Positions 36,968 to 46,384 of a stretch of DNA of 64,000 nt are shown piece after piece. Every line of letters begins with the position of its first letter. Positions within the stretch are counted from its first letter, which is position 1. The DNA is from a bacterium BMS3Abin11 (GTDB lineage: Bacteria; Pseudomonadota; Gammaproteobacteria; BMS3Bbin11): contig BDTD01000022.1 in NCBI GenBank assembly GCA_002897635.1, positions 57,016 to 121,015 of the forward strand. Direction: 5' to 3'. Position numbers and translations under genes: made by a program. The notes beneath the pieces were generated by a model. That model was not told the origin of the DNA. It saw only the letters and a list, made by a program, of their open reading frames with translations, and searched no databases.

Positions 36968-37474
36968 ATGAAACAGACAATAATCGATCAACCTGGGCAG
37001 GTAATTTCCACGCCCAGACAACAAATTATAAAGCGGCAGCAGGGCGTTGCATTGATTATCAGTATGATTTTACTGGCAGTCATTACGCTGTTGAGTGTTA
37101 CCGCAATGCGCGGGACAAATCTTGATGCCAGGATCGCCGCCAATTATCAGCATAAGCAGCTGAGTTTCCAGGCGGCTGAAAATACCTTTGCCAAATTAAC
37201 AGGTAACAACCCTCAGGTTGTAGTACCAACGGTATACACCGGGACAATAACGAGTACAAATTATGTTTCTTTTCCCGGAGTCGACGGACAGCCAGGTTCG
37301 AGTGGGGATCTGGATCTGGCATATCTCGGCAAAAGCGCACCGGGTGAGTACAGATTCTCCGGCTATAGCCTGAATGCTACCGCTTTGATTTATCAGGCTG
37401 ATTCTTATGGTAGCGTAAGCAATAGCAATGCAAGATCGCACCACAGGGCAACAGTTGTGCTAGTACGCGACTGA
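36968..37474 (+). CDS. pilX: Type IV pilus assembly protein PilX
   Basis: About 168 residues from the ATG at 36968, which follows GAGGATATT; a GTG at 36950 and ATG at 36953 are in frame and overlap pilW. The leader ends RQQG before VALIISMILLAVITLLSVTAMRGT. PilX proteins normally lack Glu5, as here. AANYQHKQLSFQAAE is the conserved follow-on. It should join the pilus tip complex with PilY1. Confidence 0.9.
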   Translation: MKQTIIDQPGQVISTPRQQIIKRQQGVALIISMILLAVITLLSVTAMRGTNLDARIAANYQHKQLSFQAAENTFAKLTGNNPQVVVPTVYTGTITSTNYVSFPGVDGQPGSSGDLDLAYLGKSAPGEYRFSGYSLNATALIYQADSYGSVSNSNARSHHRATVVLVRD

Positions 37475-37499
37475 TGAAACTGACAGGAGTTATACAATC

Positions 37500-40400
37500 A
37501 TGAAGGCTACAAATACATCAACAATTCCTAACCGGAACGGACTTAAATCTTTATTGATTACATCTATTGCAGGCCTGATGTTCGTCTCGGCGGCAGTGCA
37601 GGCAGATGATGTTGAGATATATCTGACACCGCCACCAAACCCCGTGCCACCGAACATGCTCTTTATCCTTGATGAATCCGGCAGTATGAGTAGTAGGACT
37701 CATACCAGTACTGGTGCTCATAGTACTAGAATCGCGGATTTGAGATCTGCCCTGACCGATATACTGAACGACCCGGACAATGACAATATCAATGCCGCTA
37801 TCATGGCCTATACAACCCACATTTATAATAATGGGCCGTTGTCGCTGCGTGCCGTCTCGGGTTTTGGGAAAATTGTCGACAACAGGACGACGATGGTAAC
37901 GGCAGTAAATAGTTTAAGTGCAAGAAGTTACACACCTTCTGTCAAGGCCCTTGAAGCCGGTGTGGAATGGTTTAAAAACGGCTTTACAGACACACCGTAT
38001 AACTGGACCGTCGCCCACTTAGGAACTACTCCTCAGACCTATCAGTCACCGATTGGTAATAACCCGGTAGGAAACTGGTGCCGCCCCAACCACATGGTGT
38101 TTCTGACCGATGGTCGCCCAAATTCGAACAGACCGGCCACCCCTGGTGACCCAGGCCACTGGAGCAGCCATGTTGGCGCGTTCATCCCTCACTACGGGGT
38201 AACGGCTTATCCTGCACCCGGCACCACCACTCCGGCGCTTGCCTGTGCGAATGATCCATACTTTTCAGATGGAAAATGTTCAAGTGAGATCGTCAAGTGG
38301 GCAAGCACTACAGACTTGAAAACGGCTACCGGCTGGACGGGTATTCAAAATATCGTCACTGACACCATTGGCTTTGGCATCACTGCTGGTTCATCTCAGG
38401 AAGGCTATCTAATGAATATTGCCGATGAAGGTACCGGTAAGTACTACACGGCTGCCAATGCAACGGATCTGAAGAACGCTTTTACATCGATCCTGAACAA
38501 TGCCAGCACATCAATACCTTATACCTACAGTTCACCGACGATACCCTACAACCCCGACAATGCGGCGATCAGTAATGATTTTCTGTATGTTCCGATGTTC
38601 AGCCCATTGGCGAAGAGCTACTGGAAGGGCAATATCAAAAAATATAGAGTTGGCATAGATTCTAATGGGGATGTCTTTTTCAAGGATCGCAATGGTGCCG
38701 ATGTTGTCAATACGAGCTTTCTCTTCAATATCAATACACAGGATTACTGGAGCAGTACAGCCAATACAGGCGAGACATATAAGGGCGGTGCAATGTCCAA
38801 TATGTCCAGCACGACAGCACGCAGACTCTATACGTGGTTGCCTGGGAGCAATAGAGATCTGACCGCCACCATCAACACGGTTGATCCAGCTGGCAATCCT
38901 GTAACCATCAGTCCAAATCGTGTGCATAAGAATAATATCCTTATTACCAGTGGGGATGTCGGTGCAGGTTCTTCACCCAGCGTTCGGAGCACTCTACTGG
39001 ATTGGGCAAACTGGATAGGAGACAAACCCCCTCCTGTTACTACTCCACCCACTCCACCCATTACCAACACGAGTAACGACGATTTTCCACAGGCAACGCC
39101 ACCGGCATCCGATGGCGATGGTTTACGAGAATACATGGGCGCCCCGCTGCATTCTAAACCCCAGATTGCACGCTACAGACCGGCGCTTAATTTCATCCCC
39201 GATACTGCGGTCGATGCAGCAGGGGATACTATAACTTTCAGTCAGGCCCAGATCTGGAACACTGGTGATATCGTGGTCTATTCCAATGGAGGTGGCATCA
39301 GCCTTCCCATACAGGGTGGTGGGTCTCTGGTCAATGGCGGTGAGTACTATGTTGTTAGTGCTGGCAGCACATCATTACAACTGGCTACATCTGCAGCTGA
39401 CGCAGCGGCGGGTACTGTTATTGACCTGGCCGATGCTACAGGAAATACCGGAGTGCATAGCCTGACTACCCGCGTTGCAACTGACATTGTACTGATAGGG
39501 ACTTCGGAAGGGGTGTTACATGCCTTTAATGGCGGCTCTGACACAGCAACAACAGCCGTTGGTGATGGCGGGGGCGAACTGTGGTCCTTCATGCCGGAGC
39601 AATTTTTAAGCACTATAAGCACATTGAGGGACAACTCCGGTGCGAGTACACCAGAATATGGCCTCGATGGCCCAATGACAATCTACGATTCTGGCGGTAA
39701 AAAGTATGTCGCTGTGACAATGCGCAGGGGGGGGCGTAATATCTATGTTCTCGATATCACTGATATCAGTGCACCCAAAATGGCATGGGAAATACTCGGT
39801 GGCAGTACTACGGGCTTTGAACGTCTCGGTCAGACCTGGTCAGAACCGCAGTTCCTGCGAATGGAACTCAATGGTGCCGCGGCAAGGGATGTTCTGGTGT
39901 TCGGCGGGGGCTATGACAATACCACGCAGGATCATGATACGAATGGAGTCATTCCTGCCTCACGCGTGGATGATACGCAGGGCAATGCGATCTATGTTGT
40001 TGATGCGGCCACCGGTGCGAGACTTGCATACTTTACGGCTGACACAACAACGAATACCAGTGCCAGCCAAAACAGGTTGCAAGTTACCGGCATGGAAAAC
40101 GGTATCATTGGTATCCTGCCGGTAGACATAAACAACAACGGTATCACTGACCGTTTATATGCTACCGGTGTCGGTGGGCGTGTATTCCGCATCGATATAC
40201 CGGATAGTGGCTTCACCACCACCACGATCAGTGGCGGTGTCATTGCCGATGTCAATGATGGCAGCGCCAATGACGTAGGATTCCAGCGGTTTTTCAATAA
40301 ACCTGAGGTTGCATACTATTCCCGGGGTGGCGTCACGTTCCAGGGCATTCTGATCGGATCAGGTTACCGCCCCAGTCCGCTAGACAATACCACCACAGAT

Positions 40401-41003
40401 CGGTTTTATATGATCAAGGACACAGATGTATTCACCGCGCCTGGCAGTTATACCGCTCTGGGTGAGGGAGATCTGTACGATGCTACCAACAACGATATTC
40501 AGGATGGTAGTGCTGCCCAGAAAGTTGCAGCACAGGCTGCTCTCGATGCCAGCAGCGGCTGGTTCATTGATCTACTGGACGGTACTGTGAAGCAAAAGTC
40601 GTTCTCTACTGCCCGTATCGTCAATTCAGTTATATTGTTTTCGACCTACCAGGGGCAGCGGGGTACAAGCCTGGATGTCTGTACGGCAACCACAACTTCA
40701 GGACTTTCTAAACTTTATGCAATCAGCCTGCTCGACGCTACTGCCGTAGCGAATTTAGATACATCTACTGGCAGTGGGACTGTGTTTAATGCAGCCGACA
40801 GGTCGATTGATCTGAATATACCGGGCCTGCCTCCAACACCGGTGATCGTTTACCCACCTACTGGTGGCAGCAGCGGCGGTGGCGGTTCAGTCAGTCTTTC
40901 TGGCCGAAATGCGACAGTCATCGTTGGCCTGGAATCGGTGTTCAGTTTCCCTGACCGTTTCTTCCCGGTAAACTGGGAAGAGATCATCAAAACCATACCA
41001 TAA
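37500..41003 (+). CDS. pilY1: Type IV pilus tip adhesin/biogenesis factor PilY1
   Basis: 1167 residues. A signal peptide (LLITSIAGLMFVSAAVQA) leads to a von Willebrand A domain with MIDAS motif DESGSMS, HMVFLTDGRPN and AFTSILNNAS. The C-terminal beta-propeller domain (about residue 500 on) contains ARYRPALNF, VLIGTSEGVLHAFNGG, RLGQTWSEPQF and calcium-loop-like DINNNGITDRLYATG. PilY1 sits at the pilus tip and controls retraction, adhesion and surface sensing in Pseudomonas. A Pro/Thr linker PPVTTPPTPPI lies near residue 515. Confidence 0.94.
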   Translation: MKATNTSTIPNRNGLKSLLITSIAGLMFVSAAVQADDVEIYLTPPPNPVPPNMLFILDESGSMSSRTHTSTGAHSTRIADLRSALTDILNDPDNDNINAAIMAYTTHIYNNGPLSLRAVSGFGKIVDNRTTMVTAVNSLSARSYTPSVKALEAGVEWFKNGFTDTPYNWTVAHLGTTPQTYQSPIGNNPVGNWCRPNHMVFLTDGRPNSNRPATPGDPGHWSSHVGAFIPHYGVTAYPAPGTTTPALACANDPYFSDGKCSSEIVKWASTTDLKTATGWTGIQNIVTDTIGFGITAGSSQEGYLMNIADEGTGKYYTAANATDLKNAFTSILNNASTSIPYTYSSPTIPYNPDNAAISNDFLYVPMFSPLAKSYWKGNIKKYRVGIDSNGDVFFKDRNGADVVNTSFLFNINTQDYWSSTANTGETYKGGAMSNMSSTTARRLYTWLPGSNRDLTATINTVDPAGNPVTISPNRVHKNNILITSGDVGAGSSPSVRSTLLDWANWIGDKPPPVTTPPTPPITNTSNDDFPQATPPASDGDGLREYMGAPLHSKPQIARYRPALNFIPDTAVDAAGDTITFSQAQIWNTGDIVVYSNGGGISLPIQGGGSLVNGGEYYVVSAGSTSLQLATSAADAAAGTVIDLADATGNTGVHSLTTRVATDIVLIGTSEGVLHAFNGGSDTATTAVGDGGGELWSFMPEQFLSTISTLRDNSGASTPEYGLDGPMTIYDSGGKKYVAVTMRRGGRNIYVLDITDISAPKMAWEILGGSTTGFERLGQTWSEPQFLRMELNGAAARDVLVFGGGYDNTTQDHDTNGVIPASRVDDTQGNAIYVVDAATGARLAYFTADTTTNTSASQNRLQVTGMENGIIGILPVDINNNGITDRLYATGVGGRVFRIDIPDSGFTTTTISGGVIADVNDGSANDVGFQRFFNKPEVAYYSRGGVTFQGILIGSGYRPSPLDNTTTDRFYMIKDTDVFTAPGSYTALGEGDLYDATNNDIQDGSAAQKVAAQAALDASSGWFIDLLDGTVKQKSFSTARIVNSVILFSTYQGQRGTSLDVCTATTTSGLSKLYAISLLDATAVANLDTSTGSGTVFNAADRSIDLNIPGLPPTPVIVYPPTGGSSGGGGSVSLSGRNATVIVGLESVFSFPDRFFPVNWEEIIKTIP

Positions 41004-41018
41004 GCTATTTGGAGCACG

Positions 41019-41516
41019 ATGAAAAAGGTGTCTATAGTGAGCAATAAGATCGAAAATATGAGTTTCCCAATGAAAATGAAATCTGATTCAAAGGGATTCA
41101 CGCTCATCGAAGTGATGATTGTGGTCGCACTGATAGGGATACTTGCTGCTCTTGCCTACCCGAGTTTTCGCGACTCGATACGCAAGAGCCGGCGAGGCGA
41201 TGCCCAGCAGGGGTTGATGGAGATCGCTCAAAAGCTTGAGAATTTCTATGCGAGAAATGCAACTTATACTACTGATCTAACCCAGATTGGATACACGAAT
41301 GTGGGATGGAATAATGTAACAGCTGGCTCAAGCACGGTTTACTATCAAGTTCGTGTTTTTCCTGTTACAGCTGGCTGTGCTTTGGCAAACTGTTTTCTAC
41401 TCGAAACACAGAGTATGGGTGACCAGGTAAATGACCCCGTTAGCAGGTTCACACTCAGCTCCACTGGCGCTAAACAACTCACCAAAAATGGAGTAACCAA
41501 AAATGGCTGGAAATGA
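41019..41516 (+). CDS. pilE: Type IV pilin PilE
   Basis: 165 residues. An unusually long leader of about 27 residues ends SKG before [20 protein letters not shown], with Glu5. If translation begins at the ATG at 41058 or later the leader would be of normal size; the 41019 start has GGAG close upstream. The body has [21 protein letters not shown] and a C-terminal Cys pair region (GCALANCF). It is a PilE-type pilin encoded with pilY1, as in Neisseria-like and Pseudomonas clusters. Confidence 0.92.
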   Translation: MKKVSIVSNKIENMSFPMKMKSDSKGFTLIEVMIVVALIGILAALAYPSFRDSIRKSRRGDAQQGLMEIAQKLENFYARNATYTTDLTQIGYTNVGWNNVTAGSSTVYYQVRVFPVTAGCALANCFLLETQSMGDQVNDPVSRFTLSSTGAKQLTKNGVTKNGWK

Positions 41517-41640
41517 TGGCGTATTGAGAAGGAGCCACGGCTGATCTGCCAATATCACAGGAGTGTCGCTTTCATTGCTATGTGTTGGGTTACGGTTTTC
41601 GAAATGCATTTCACCACGCCCTCGCGGCGAAGGTTTTGAT

Positions 41641-41702
41641 TTAAGAGTTTTATCTTAATCATTAATCATTAATTGATCCTTAATCCTTAATCATTGATCT
41701 GT
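41641..41702. repeat. Heptamer array, TTAATCA/CCTTAAT type
   Basis: Runs of TTAATCATTAATCATTAAT and CCTTAATCCTTAATCATTGA lie between pilE and the next convergent gene. Upstream at 41614-41630 is CACGCCCTCGCGGCG, shared with the mlaF upstream region. Confidence 0.7.
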
Positions 41703-41712
41703 CACTTAAACC

Positions 41713-42105
41713 TCATTCACAACTCTCCTTTACCACAGATTCATTATCCTCGATCATCTGCTTAATTTTATCAGGTGAATACCTGACAATTTCACCCTCA
41801 CTAGTCCTGAACGTTTTCACACCCTGACTTGTCTTTAAGATGCCGAGATTTTTACGTGCCATTGCGCACTGTTTTTTTTGCTCTACCTCTTCGGCCTCTT
41901 TTTTCTGCTCATCAGTGGTACTTGTGTCTGTTGCTTCCGTTTTATCCTTGCTTCCCTGATTCGATTTTTCAGCCTGCTGGTACATAGCCGGATTAGGGGC
42001 TCCGTCTATATTTGTCTCTAGCAGCGATGTGGCGCTAGCAGACAGGGAAATGGCAAGCAGTGTGACAAAATAGCCGGAGCGAATGAATGTGCTAATTTTT
42101 ATCAT
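41713..42105 (-). CDS. Secreted charged protein, unknown function (DUF4124-like C-terminus)
   Basis: About 130 residues from the ATG at 42105, which has GAGGA six bases upstream. A signal peptide (FVTLLAISLSASATS) is followed by a charged linker rich in Lys, Glu, Gln and Thr and a C-terminal part CAMARKNLGILKTSQG, VRYSPDKIKQMIEDN and a last Cys. The two Cys could pair in the periplasm. The C-terminal arrangement resembles that of DUF4124 proteins, but the N-terminal KWxD motif is absent, so the family is a guess. Confidence 0.7.
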   Translation of the reverse strand: MIKISTFIRSGYFVTLLAISLSASATSLLETNIDGAPNPAMYQQAEKSNQGSKDKTEATDTSTTDEQKKEAEEVEQKKQCAMARKNLGILKTSQGVKTFRTSEGEIVRYSPDKIKQMIEDNESVVKESCE

Positions 42106-42323
42106 GACTGATCCTCTTTTTTGCTGAGTCAAGACAGGCCAGAAGAAGTATCCCGTGCTATTAACTATAGCATGAGTGAGTGAATGGATAACCCATGTTA
42201 CAAATATCTACTAAACAATCTCTATCTCTGCGTACCTCAGCTTCCTTCGTGGCTCAATAAAACATGTTTACTGATACCGATATTATTTGCAGTTTTTCCA
42301 GAAAAATAAGCTATTCTAGCTAG

Positions 42324-43391
42324 ATGGGACAGAATACAGATAACAATGAAATACTAAGCGACTATTGTAGCGCACGCACAGTCTTTCTTGTCATGCTCAT
42401 CATGGTGCTGCTGGCTATCGTTATGTTACTGGTTCCCGGGCAGAGTATTCACACAAGCTGGGATTCTCTCGGCCTGCTGGTGCTGCTATTGCTCTGGCTG
42501 GGTCTTAGCAGTTTATCTGTACTGTGTGCGCTAAGTCCGCGATTGAAGCGACTGAGTCTGACAGCGAGCACCATTGTTGCGTTCATTATCATCCAGCTGA
42601 TGACATTGATTGTGAGTGAAATTGCCTACCAGCTCACCCTTTACTATGTCAGTCTGTGGCCAATGGTGCCAGAAAGCCACAGCCTGTTCCTGTTACGAAA
42701 TCTTGCCATCAGTACTATTGTCAGCGGTATCGCATTACGATATATGTACCTGCAAAGGCAGATACAAAGGAAATCTGCGGCAGAAAATCTGGCCAGGGTA
42801 CAGGCGCTGCAGGCCCGGATTCATCCACACTTTCTGTTTAACAGCATGAATACCATTGCAGCACTGTTACATGTTGATGCAGACGCTGCAGAAAAAGCAG
42901 TGATTAGTTTATCTGCGATGTACCGGGCAGCGCTGGAATCGGGGACTGAACTGGTAAGCCTGAATTCAGAAATTGAGTTAACCCGGCAGTATCTGTCAGT
43001 CGAGGGGCTACGATTACATGATCGTTTGAAAATAGACTGGCAGATCGACCCGCGAGCAATACATGCACAGATACCCAGCCTGACCATTCAGCCTCTGGTT
43101 GAAAATGCCGTCTACCATGGTATCGAACCACGTGTCAGTGGTGGTGAAATACGTATCAGCATTAAGCTGGACGACAGCGACAAGGTACGAATAACCATCA
43201 GTAATCCACTGCCATCGGTTGATGAAAGATCGCCCCAGAGTGGTAATCAGATAGCAATGAAGAATATTAGAGAACGGCTGTCGATAGCCTTTGGTCGACA
43301 TGCCAGCCTTCGTTCATTCCATGAAGGTGACTGTTTCCGCGTGGAACTGGAATTTCCTATTACCATTGACACGCCTGAGGATGAGCAATGA
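42324..43391 (+). CDS. algZ: LytS/AlgZ(FimS)-type sensor histidine kinase
   Basis: 355 residues. Four hydrophobic segments in the first 140 residues are followed by the His-kinase domain: ARIHPHFLFNSMNTIAALL with the phospho-His, LSAMYRAALESG, LSLEIELTRQYL-like LNSEIELTRQYLSVE, and the ATP-site PLVENAVYHGIEP. Glycine-rich G2 is weak, as in AlgZ. It overlaps the LytTR regulator by four bases. In Pseudomonas AlgZ/FimS-AlgR activates the fimU-pilVWXY1Y2E operon, and those genes lie just upstream here. Confidence 0.9.
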   Translation: MGQNTDNNEILSDYCSARTVFLVMLIMVLLAIVMLLVPGQSIHTSWDSLGLLVLLLLWLGLSSLSVLCALSPRLKRLSLTASTIVAFIIIQLMTLIVSEIAYQLTLYYVSLWPMVPESHSLFLLRNLAISTIVSGIALRYMYLQRQIQRKSAAENLARVQALQARIHPHFLFNSMNTIAALLHVDADAAEKAVISLSAMYRAALESGTELVSLNSEIELTRQYLSVEGLRLHDRLKIDWQIDPRAIHAQIPSLTIQPLVENAVYHGIEPRVSGGEIRISIKLDDSDKVRITISNPLPSVDERSPQSGNQIAMKNIRERLSIAFGRHASLRSFHEGDCFRVELEFPITIDTPEDEQ

Positions 43392-44137
43392 AAGTACTTA
43401 TCGTTGATGATGAGGCACTGGCATGTACCCGTTTGCAAAAGTTGCTCAGTGAAATCGATGGTATTGAAGTCGTCGGCGAGGCTGGGAATGGAACAGAGGC
43501 AATCAAACAGGTACATGCGTTACAGCCAGAGGTGGTACTGCTTGATATCCGTATGCCGGGCATGGATGGACTGGAAGCAGGGCGACATTTATCTGCATTG
43601 GAAAATCCACCGGCAATCATATTCACCACTGCCTACGGTGAATTCGCACTGGATGCTTTTAAATCACATGCAGTGGACTATTTACTAAAGCCTATCAGCC
43701 GGGAAAAACTTGCAGCAGGCCTGGTTGCCGCCTGTAAGCCCACCCGTGCCCAACTACAGCAATTAGAAGCTAATGTTGGATCAGCGCGAGAACACATCTG
43801 CGCATTGGACAGGGGAGAAATACAACTGATCGATATCCGTGATATCTATTATTTCCATGCAGATTCCAAATACCTTGAGGTACGGCATCCTGCTGGAAAA
43901 GCCCTGATAGAAGAATCCCTGACGTCTCTGGAAGAAGAATTCGGCCAACGCTTCTTTCGTGTTCATCGCAATGCGCTGGTCGATCCTGCACGCCTGGCAG
44001 GCTTAAGTAACAACGAGGACGGGCAATGGCTGGTTTCTTTTCAGGGCATAGACGATCAGGTAGTTGTTAGTCGCAGGCAACTGGCAAACGTACGTTCATT
44101 GCTTAAAAGTAGAACGGCGCAGCCTATGGTACGATAA
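43388..44137 (+). CDS. algR: LytTR-family response regulator AlgR-like
   Basis: 249 residues. The receiver domain has VDDEALA, phospho-acceptor Asp53 in VVLLDIRMPGMDG and Lys in DYLLKPISRE. The LytTR DNA-binding domain includes IQLIDIRDIYYFHADSKYLEV, shown as DIRDIYYFHADSKYL, RFFRVHRNALVDPARL and VSRRQLANVRSLL. It is the likely regulator of the pilin genes. Confidence 0.92.
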   Translation: MKVLIVDDEALACTRLQKLLSEIDGIEVVGEAGNGTEAIKQVHALQPEVVLLDIRMPGMDGLEAGRHLSALENPPAIIFTTAYGEFALDAFKSHAVDYLLKPISREKLAAGLVAACKPTRAQLQQLEANVGSAREHICALDRGEIQLIDIRDIYYFHADSKYLEVRHPAGKALIEESLTSLEEEFGQRFFRVHRNALVDPARLAGLSNNEDGQWLVSFQGIDDQVVVSRRQLANVRSLLKSRTAQPMVR

Positions 44138-44200
44138 GATTGCAGCTTCGGGCGTTTAACTTGCCATCAAAATGCCGCAGATATCTGCGGAAGGGTTTGA

Positions 44201-44370
44201 TTGTAGGTGCGAATTCATTCGCACAAACACGGAACCTGTTAAACATTTTGTTCGAATGAATTCGAACCTACAATAATTTCTTCCCACGCAGTTTTTAGAA
44301 ACCGATGGTCTGATGTCTTTCTGTAGGTGCGAATTCATTCGCACAGCTTTTGTCCGAATTTGTCGAACTC
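44201..44370. repeat. REP-like repeats after algR
   Basis: A full pair at 44201-44272 (TGTAGGTGCGAATTCATTCG and TTCGAATGAATTCGAACCTA) and a second, half-decayed pair at 44321-44370 whose right arm reads TGTCCGAATTTGTCGAACTC. A palindrome CCGCAGATATCTGCGG at 44175-44190 lies just before and may end the algR transcript. Confidence 0.8.
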
Positions 44371-44381
44371 CAGATTGGTAT

Positions 44382-44777
44382 TCAAACTGTACCCATCACA
44401 GAGAAACTCTTGATGAAAGGTCCTGCCATACGAGGGTCTTTCAGCATGGCTGAATAGTCTCCTACAGCAAACTTCATTTTGCCAGTGGTATAGGCCATAC
44501 CGAGCCCCGCCATGCCGATGCCTTTAGACAGCCATTTTTCCCAATTCGCAGGTTTGGCGCGGATGTCCCAGCTCAGGTTTTCACCATTGTATGCACCTGC
44601 AGAAATAACTTTGCCATTTTCTACCGTAATGACGCCTGTTGGGCCATCATCACCTACAAAACCATAACCAATGACTGAGTTGAAGTCGATAGCAGACAGC
44701 GCATCCGACAGGTCTGGTTCATTGTTCCATGCATCCATATAGCCCTTCATCCATTCATCTGAAAAGAGGTCAGCCAT
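44382..44777 (-). CDS. SCP2 sterol-transfer-domain-like protein
   Basis: 131 residues, cytoplasmic, no signal peptide. It starts MADLFSDEWMKGYMDAWN and has GPTGVITVENGKV, LSWDIRAKPANWEKWL and GKMKFAVGDYSAML, the pattern of small bacterial SCP2-domain proteins that bind lipids or acyl groups. The binding partner is unknown. GGAGAAATACC precedes the ATG. Confidence 0.78.
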   Translation of the reverse strand: MADLFSDEWMKGYMDAWNNEPDLSDALSAIDFNSVIGYGFVGDDGPTGVITVENGKVISAGAYNGENLSWDIRAKPANWEKWLSKGIGMAGLGMAYTTGKMKFAVGDYSAMLKDPRMAGPFIKSFSVMGTV

Positions 44778-44852
44778 GGTATTTCTCCTGTTTTATTAAT
44801 CGTAATACAATAACGTAAAAGGAGGGAAAGATGAAGAAGTTTCAGGGTAAAG

Positions 44853-44958
44853 CGACTAAAGATTCGAGATAAAGGATTAAGGACTGAATCAGTATGGACA
44901 TTCTTTCTTTAATCTTTGATCCTTAGTCCCGAATCTTTACTCTTTCTTCCTTTCCCCT
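44853..44958. repeat. Inverted heptamer array spanning the folA 3' end
   Basis: Left arm 44853-44888 (GACTAAAGATTCGAGATAAA, GGATTAAGGACTGAAT) faces right arm 44908-44940 (TTTAATCTTTGATCC, TTAGTCCCGAATCTTTA). It continues as CTTTCTTCCTTTCCCCTGC into folA. Confidence 0.88.
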
Positions 44959-45452
44959 GCTTTTTTCCTATCAAGCACAACAAACGTCAGATCAAACGGA
45001 TTATCACCGTCTGCTTTATGTTCCTGCCGGGAGACTTCCTGCCATTCATCTGGATTGATTACAGGAAAATGTGTATCACCAACCAGGTGTGCAGCGATCT
45101 GGGTCAAATAGAGCCGGTCAACACGATTCAGGGTTTGCTCATAGATCCCGCCACCACCGATAATTATAACTTCTTCTGCGGCCTCTTTTTTTGCAATGGC
45201 CAGTGCTTCATCGACTGAATGTGCCAGCTGACAGCCTTCAGCCTGTAAAGTGGTATTTCGTGTGATAACGATGTTAGTCCTGCCGGGCAGTACTTTGCCA
45301 ATCGACTCCCACGTACTACGTCCCATGATAACAGGCTTACCCATAGTGACAGACTTGAAAAACTTAAGATCAGCCGGCAGATGCCAGGGCATACCGCCCT
45401 CGTTGCCGATAAGCCGTCCTTCATCCATCGCAACAATAATAGAAATACGCAT
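44937..45452 (-). CDS. folA: Dihydrofolate reductase with repeat-encoded tail
   Basis: 171 residues; chromosomal DHFR is usually about 160. Motifs: GRLIGNEGGMPWHLPADLKFFK with the substrate Asp equivalent in LPADLK, VIMGRSTWESIG, and VIIGGGGIYEQ. The normal end would be near FDLTFVVLDRK; the final KAGERKKE is read from the GGGAAAG-type array, so the stop has moved. It reduces dihydrofolate for thymidylate synthesis and is paired with thyA. Confidence 0.96.
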   Translation of the reverse strand: MRISIIVAMDEGRLIGNEGGMPWHLPADLKFFKSVTMGKPVIMGRSTWESIGKVLPGRTNIVITRNTTLQAEGCQLAHSVDEALAIAKKEAAEEVIIIGGGGIYEQTLNRVDRLYLTQIAAHLVGDTHFPVINPDEWQEVSRQEHKADGDNPFDLTFVVLDRKKAGERKKE

Positions 45453-45500
45453 GACTTTTCCAGATCATAAAAACAGAGTTATCCATATCGAATGGATCAT

Positions 45501-45555
45501 TTGTAGGTGCAAATTCATTCGGACAATGCTGTGCGAATGAATTCGCACCTACAAT
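45501..45555. repeat. REP-like pair between thyA and folA
   Basis: TTGTAGGTGCAAATTCATTC with GGAC at the left and TGTGCGAATGAATTCGCACC at the right, only nine bases apart, so a compact hairpin would form in the thyA-folA transcript. Confidence 0.82.
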
Positions 45556-45579
45556 ATAATACGATTTAATTCTTGTTAA

Positions 45580-46374
45580 TTAAACAGCAATCGGCGCCTT
45601 GATCGCGGGATGTGATTGATAGTCGTTTAGTGTAATGTCATCGAAGGTGAAATCAAACACTGATTTTATATTCGGATTTAATGTCATCGTCGGCAGCGGG
45701 TAAGGCTCACGCGACAGTTGCAGATCTACCTGTTCAAGATGATTCAAATACAGGTGGGCATCACCAAAGGTATGTACAAAATCACCGGCTTCAAGATCAC
45801 AGACCTGTGCGATCATCATCGTTAATAAAGCATAAGAGGCGATGTTGAACGGTACGCCTAAAAATATATCAGCACTACGCTGATACAACTGACAGGACAG
45901 TTTGCCGTCAGAGACATAGAACTGAAACAAACTGTGACAGGGCGGCAGGGCCATGCGGTCGATTTCAGCAGGATTCCATGCACTGACGATCAGGCGGCGT
46001 GAATCCGGCGTATTGCGGATCATCTTAATCACATTGCTGATCTGATCTATTTTCTGCCCGCCAGGTGCTGGCCATGAGCGCCACTGCGAACCGTACACTG
46101 GCCCAAGGTCACCGTTCTCATCAGCCCATTCATCCCAGATCCGCACACCATTCTCTTTCAAATAACGGATATTGGTATCACCCTTCAAAAACCACAGCAG
46201 TTCATGAATGATAGACCGCAGGTGCAGTTTTTTTGTCGTGACGACTGGAAAGCCCTCAGCCAGATCAAAACGCATCTGATAACCGAACAGACTGATCGTT
46301 CCTGTGCCAGTACGATCAGTTCGTGGCAGGCCGTTATCGCGAACGTGGCGCATTAGATCGAGGTATTGTTTCAT
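45580..46374 (-). CDS. thyA: Thymidylate synthase
   Basis: 264 residues, ThyA type. The catalytic Cys is in [14 protein letters not shown], with [11 protein letters not shown] (dUMP phosphate Arg), [15 protein letters not shown] and [11 protein letters not shown]. It makes dTMP from dUMP using methylene-tetrahydrofolate and yields dihydrofolate for FolA. Confidence 0.98.
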   Translation of the reverse strand: MKQYLDLMRHVRDNGLPRTDRTGTGTISLFGYQMRFDLAEGFPVVTTKKLHLRSIIHELLWFLKGDTNIRYLKENGVRIWDEWADENGDLGPVYGSQWRSWPAPGGQKIDQISNVIKMIRNTPDSRRLIVSAWNPAEIDRMALPPCHSLFQFYVSDGKLSCQLYQRSADIFLGVPFNIASYALLTMMIAQVCDLEAGDFVHTFGDAHLYLNHLEQVDLQLSREPYPLPTMTLNPNIKSVFDFTFDDITLNDYQSHPAIKAPIAV

Positions 46375-46384
46375 AACATGCCAG

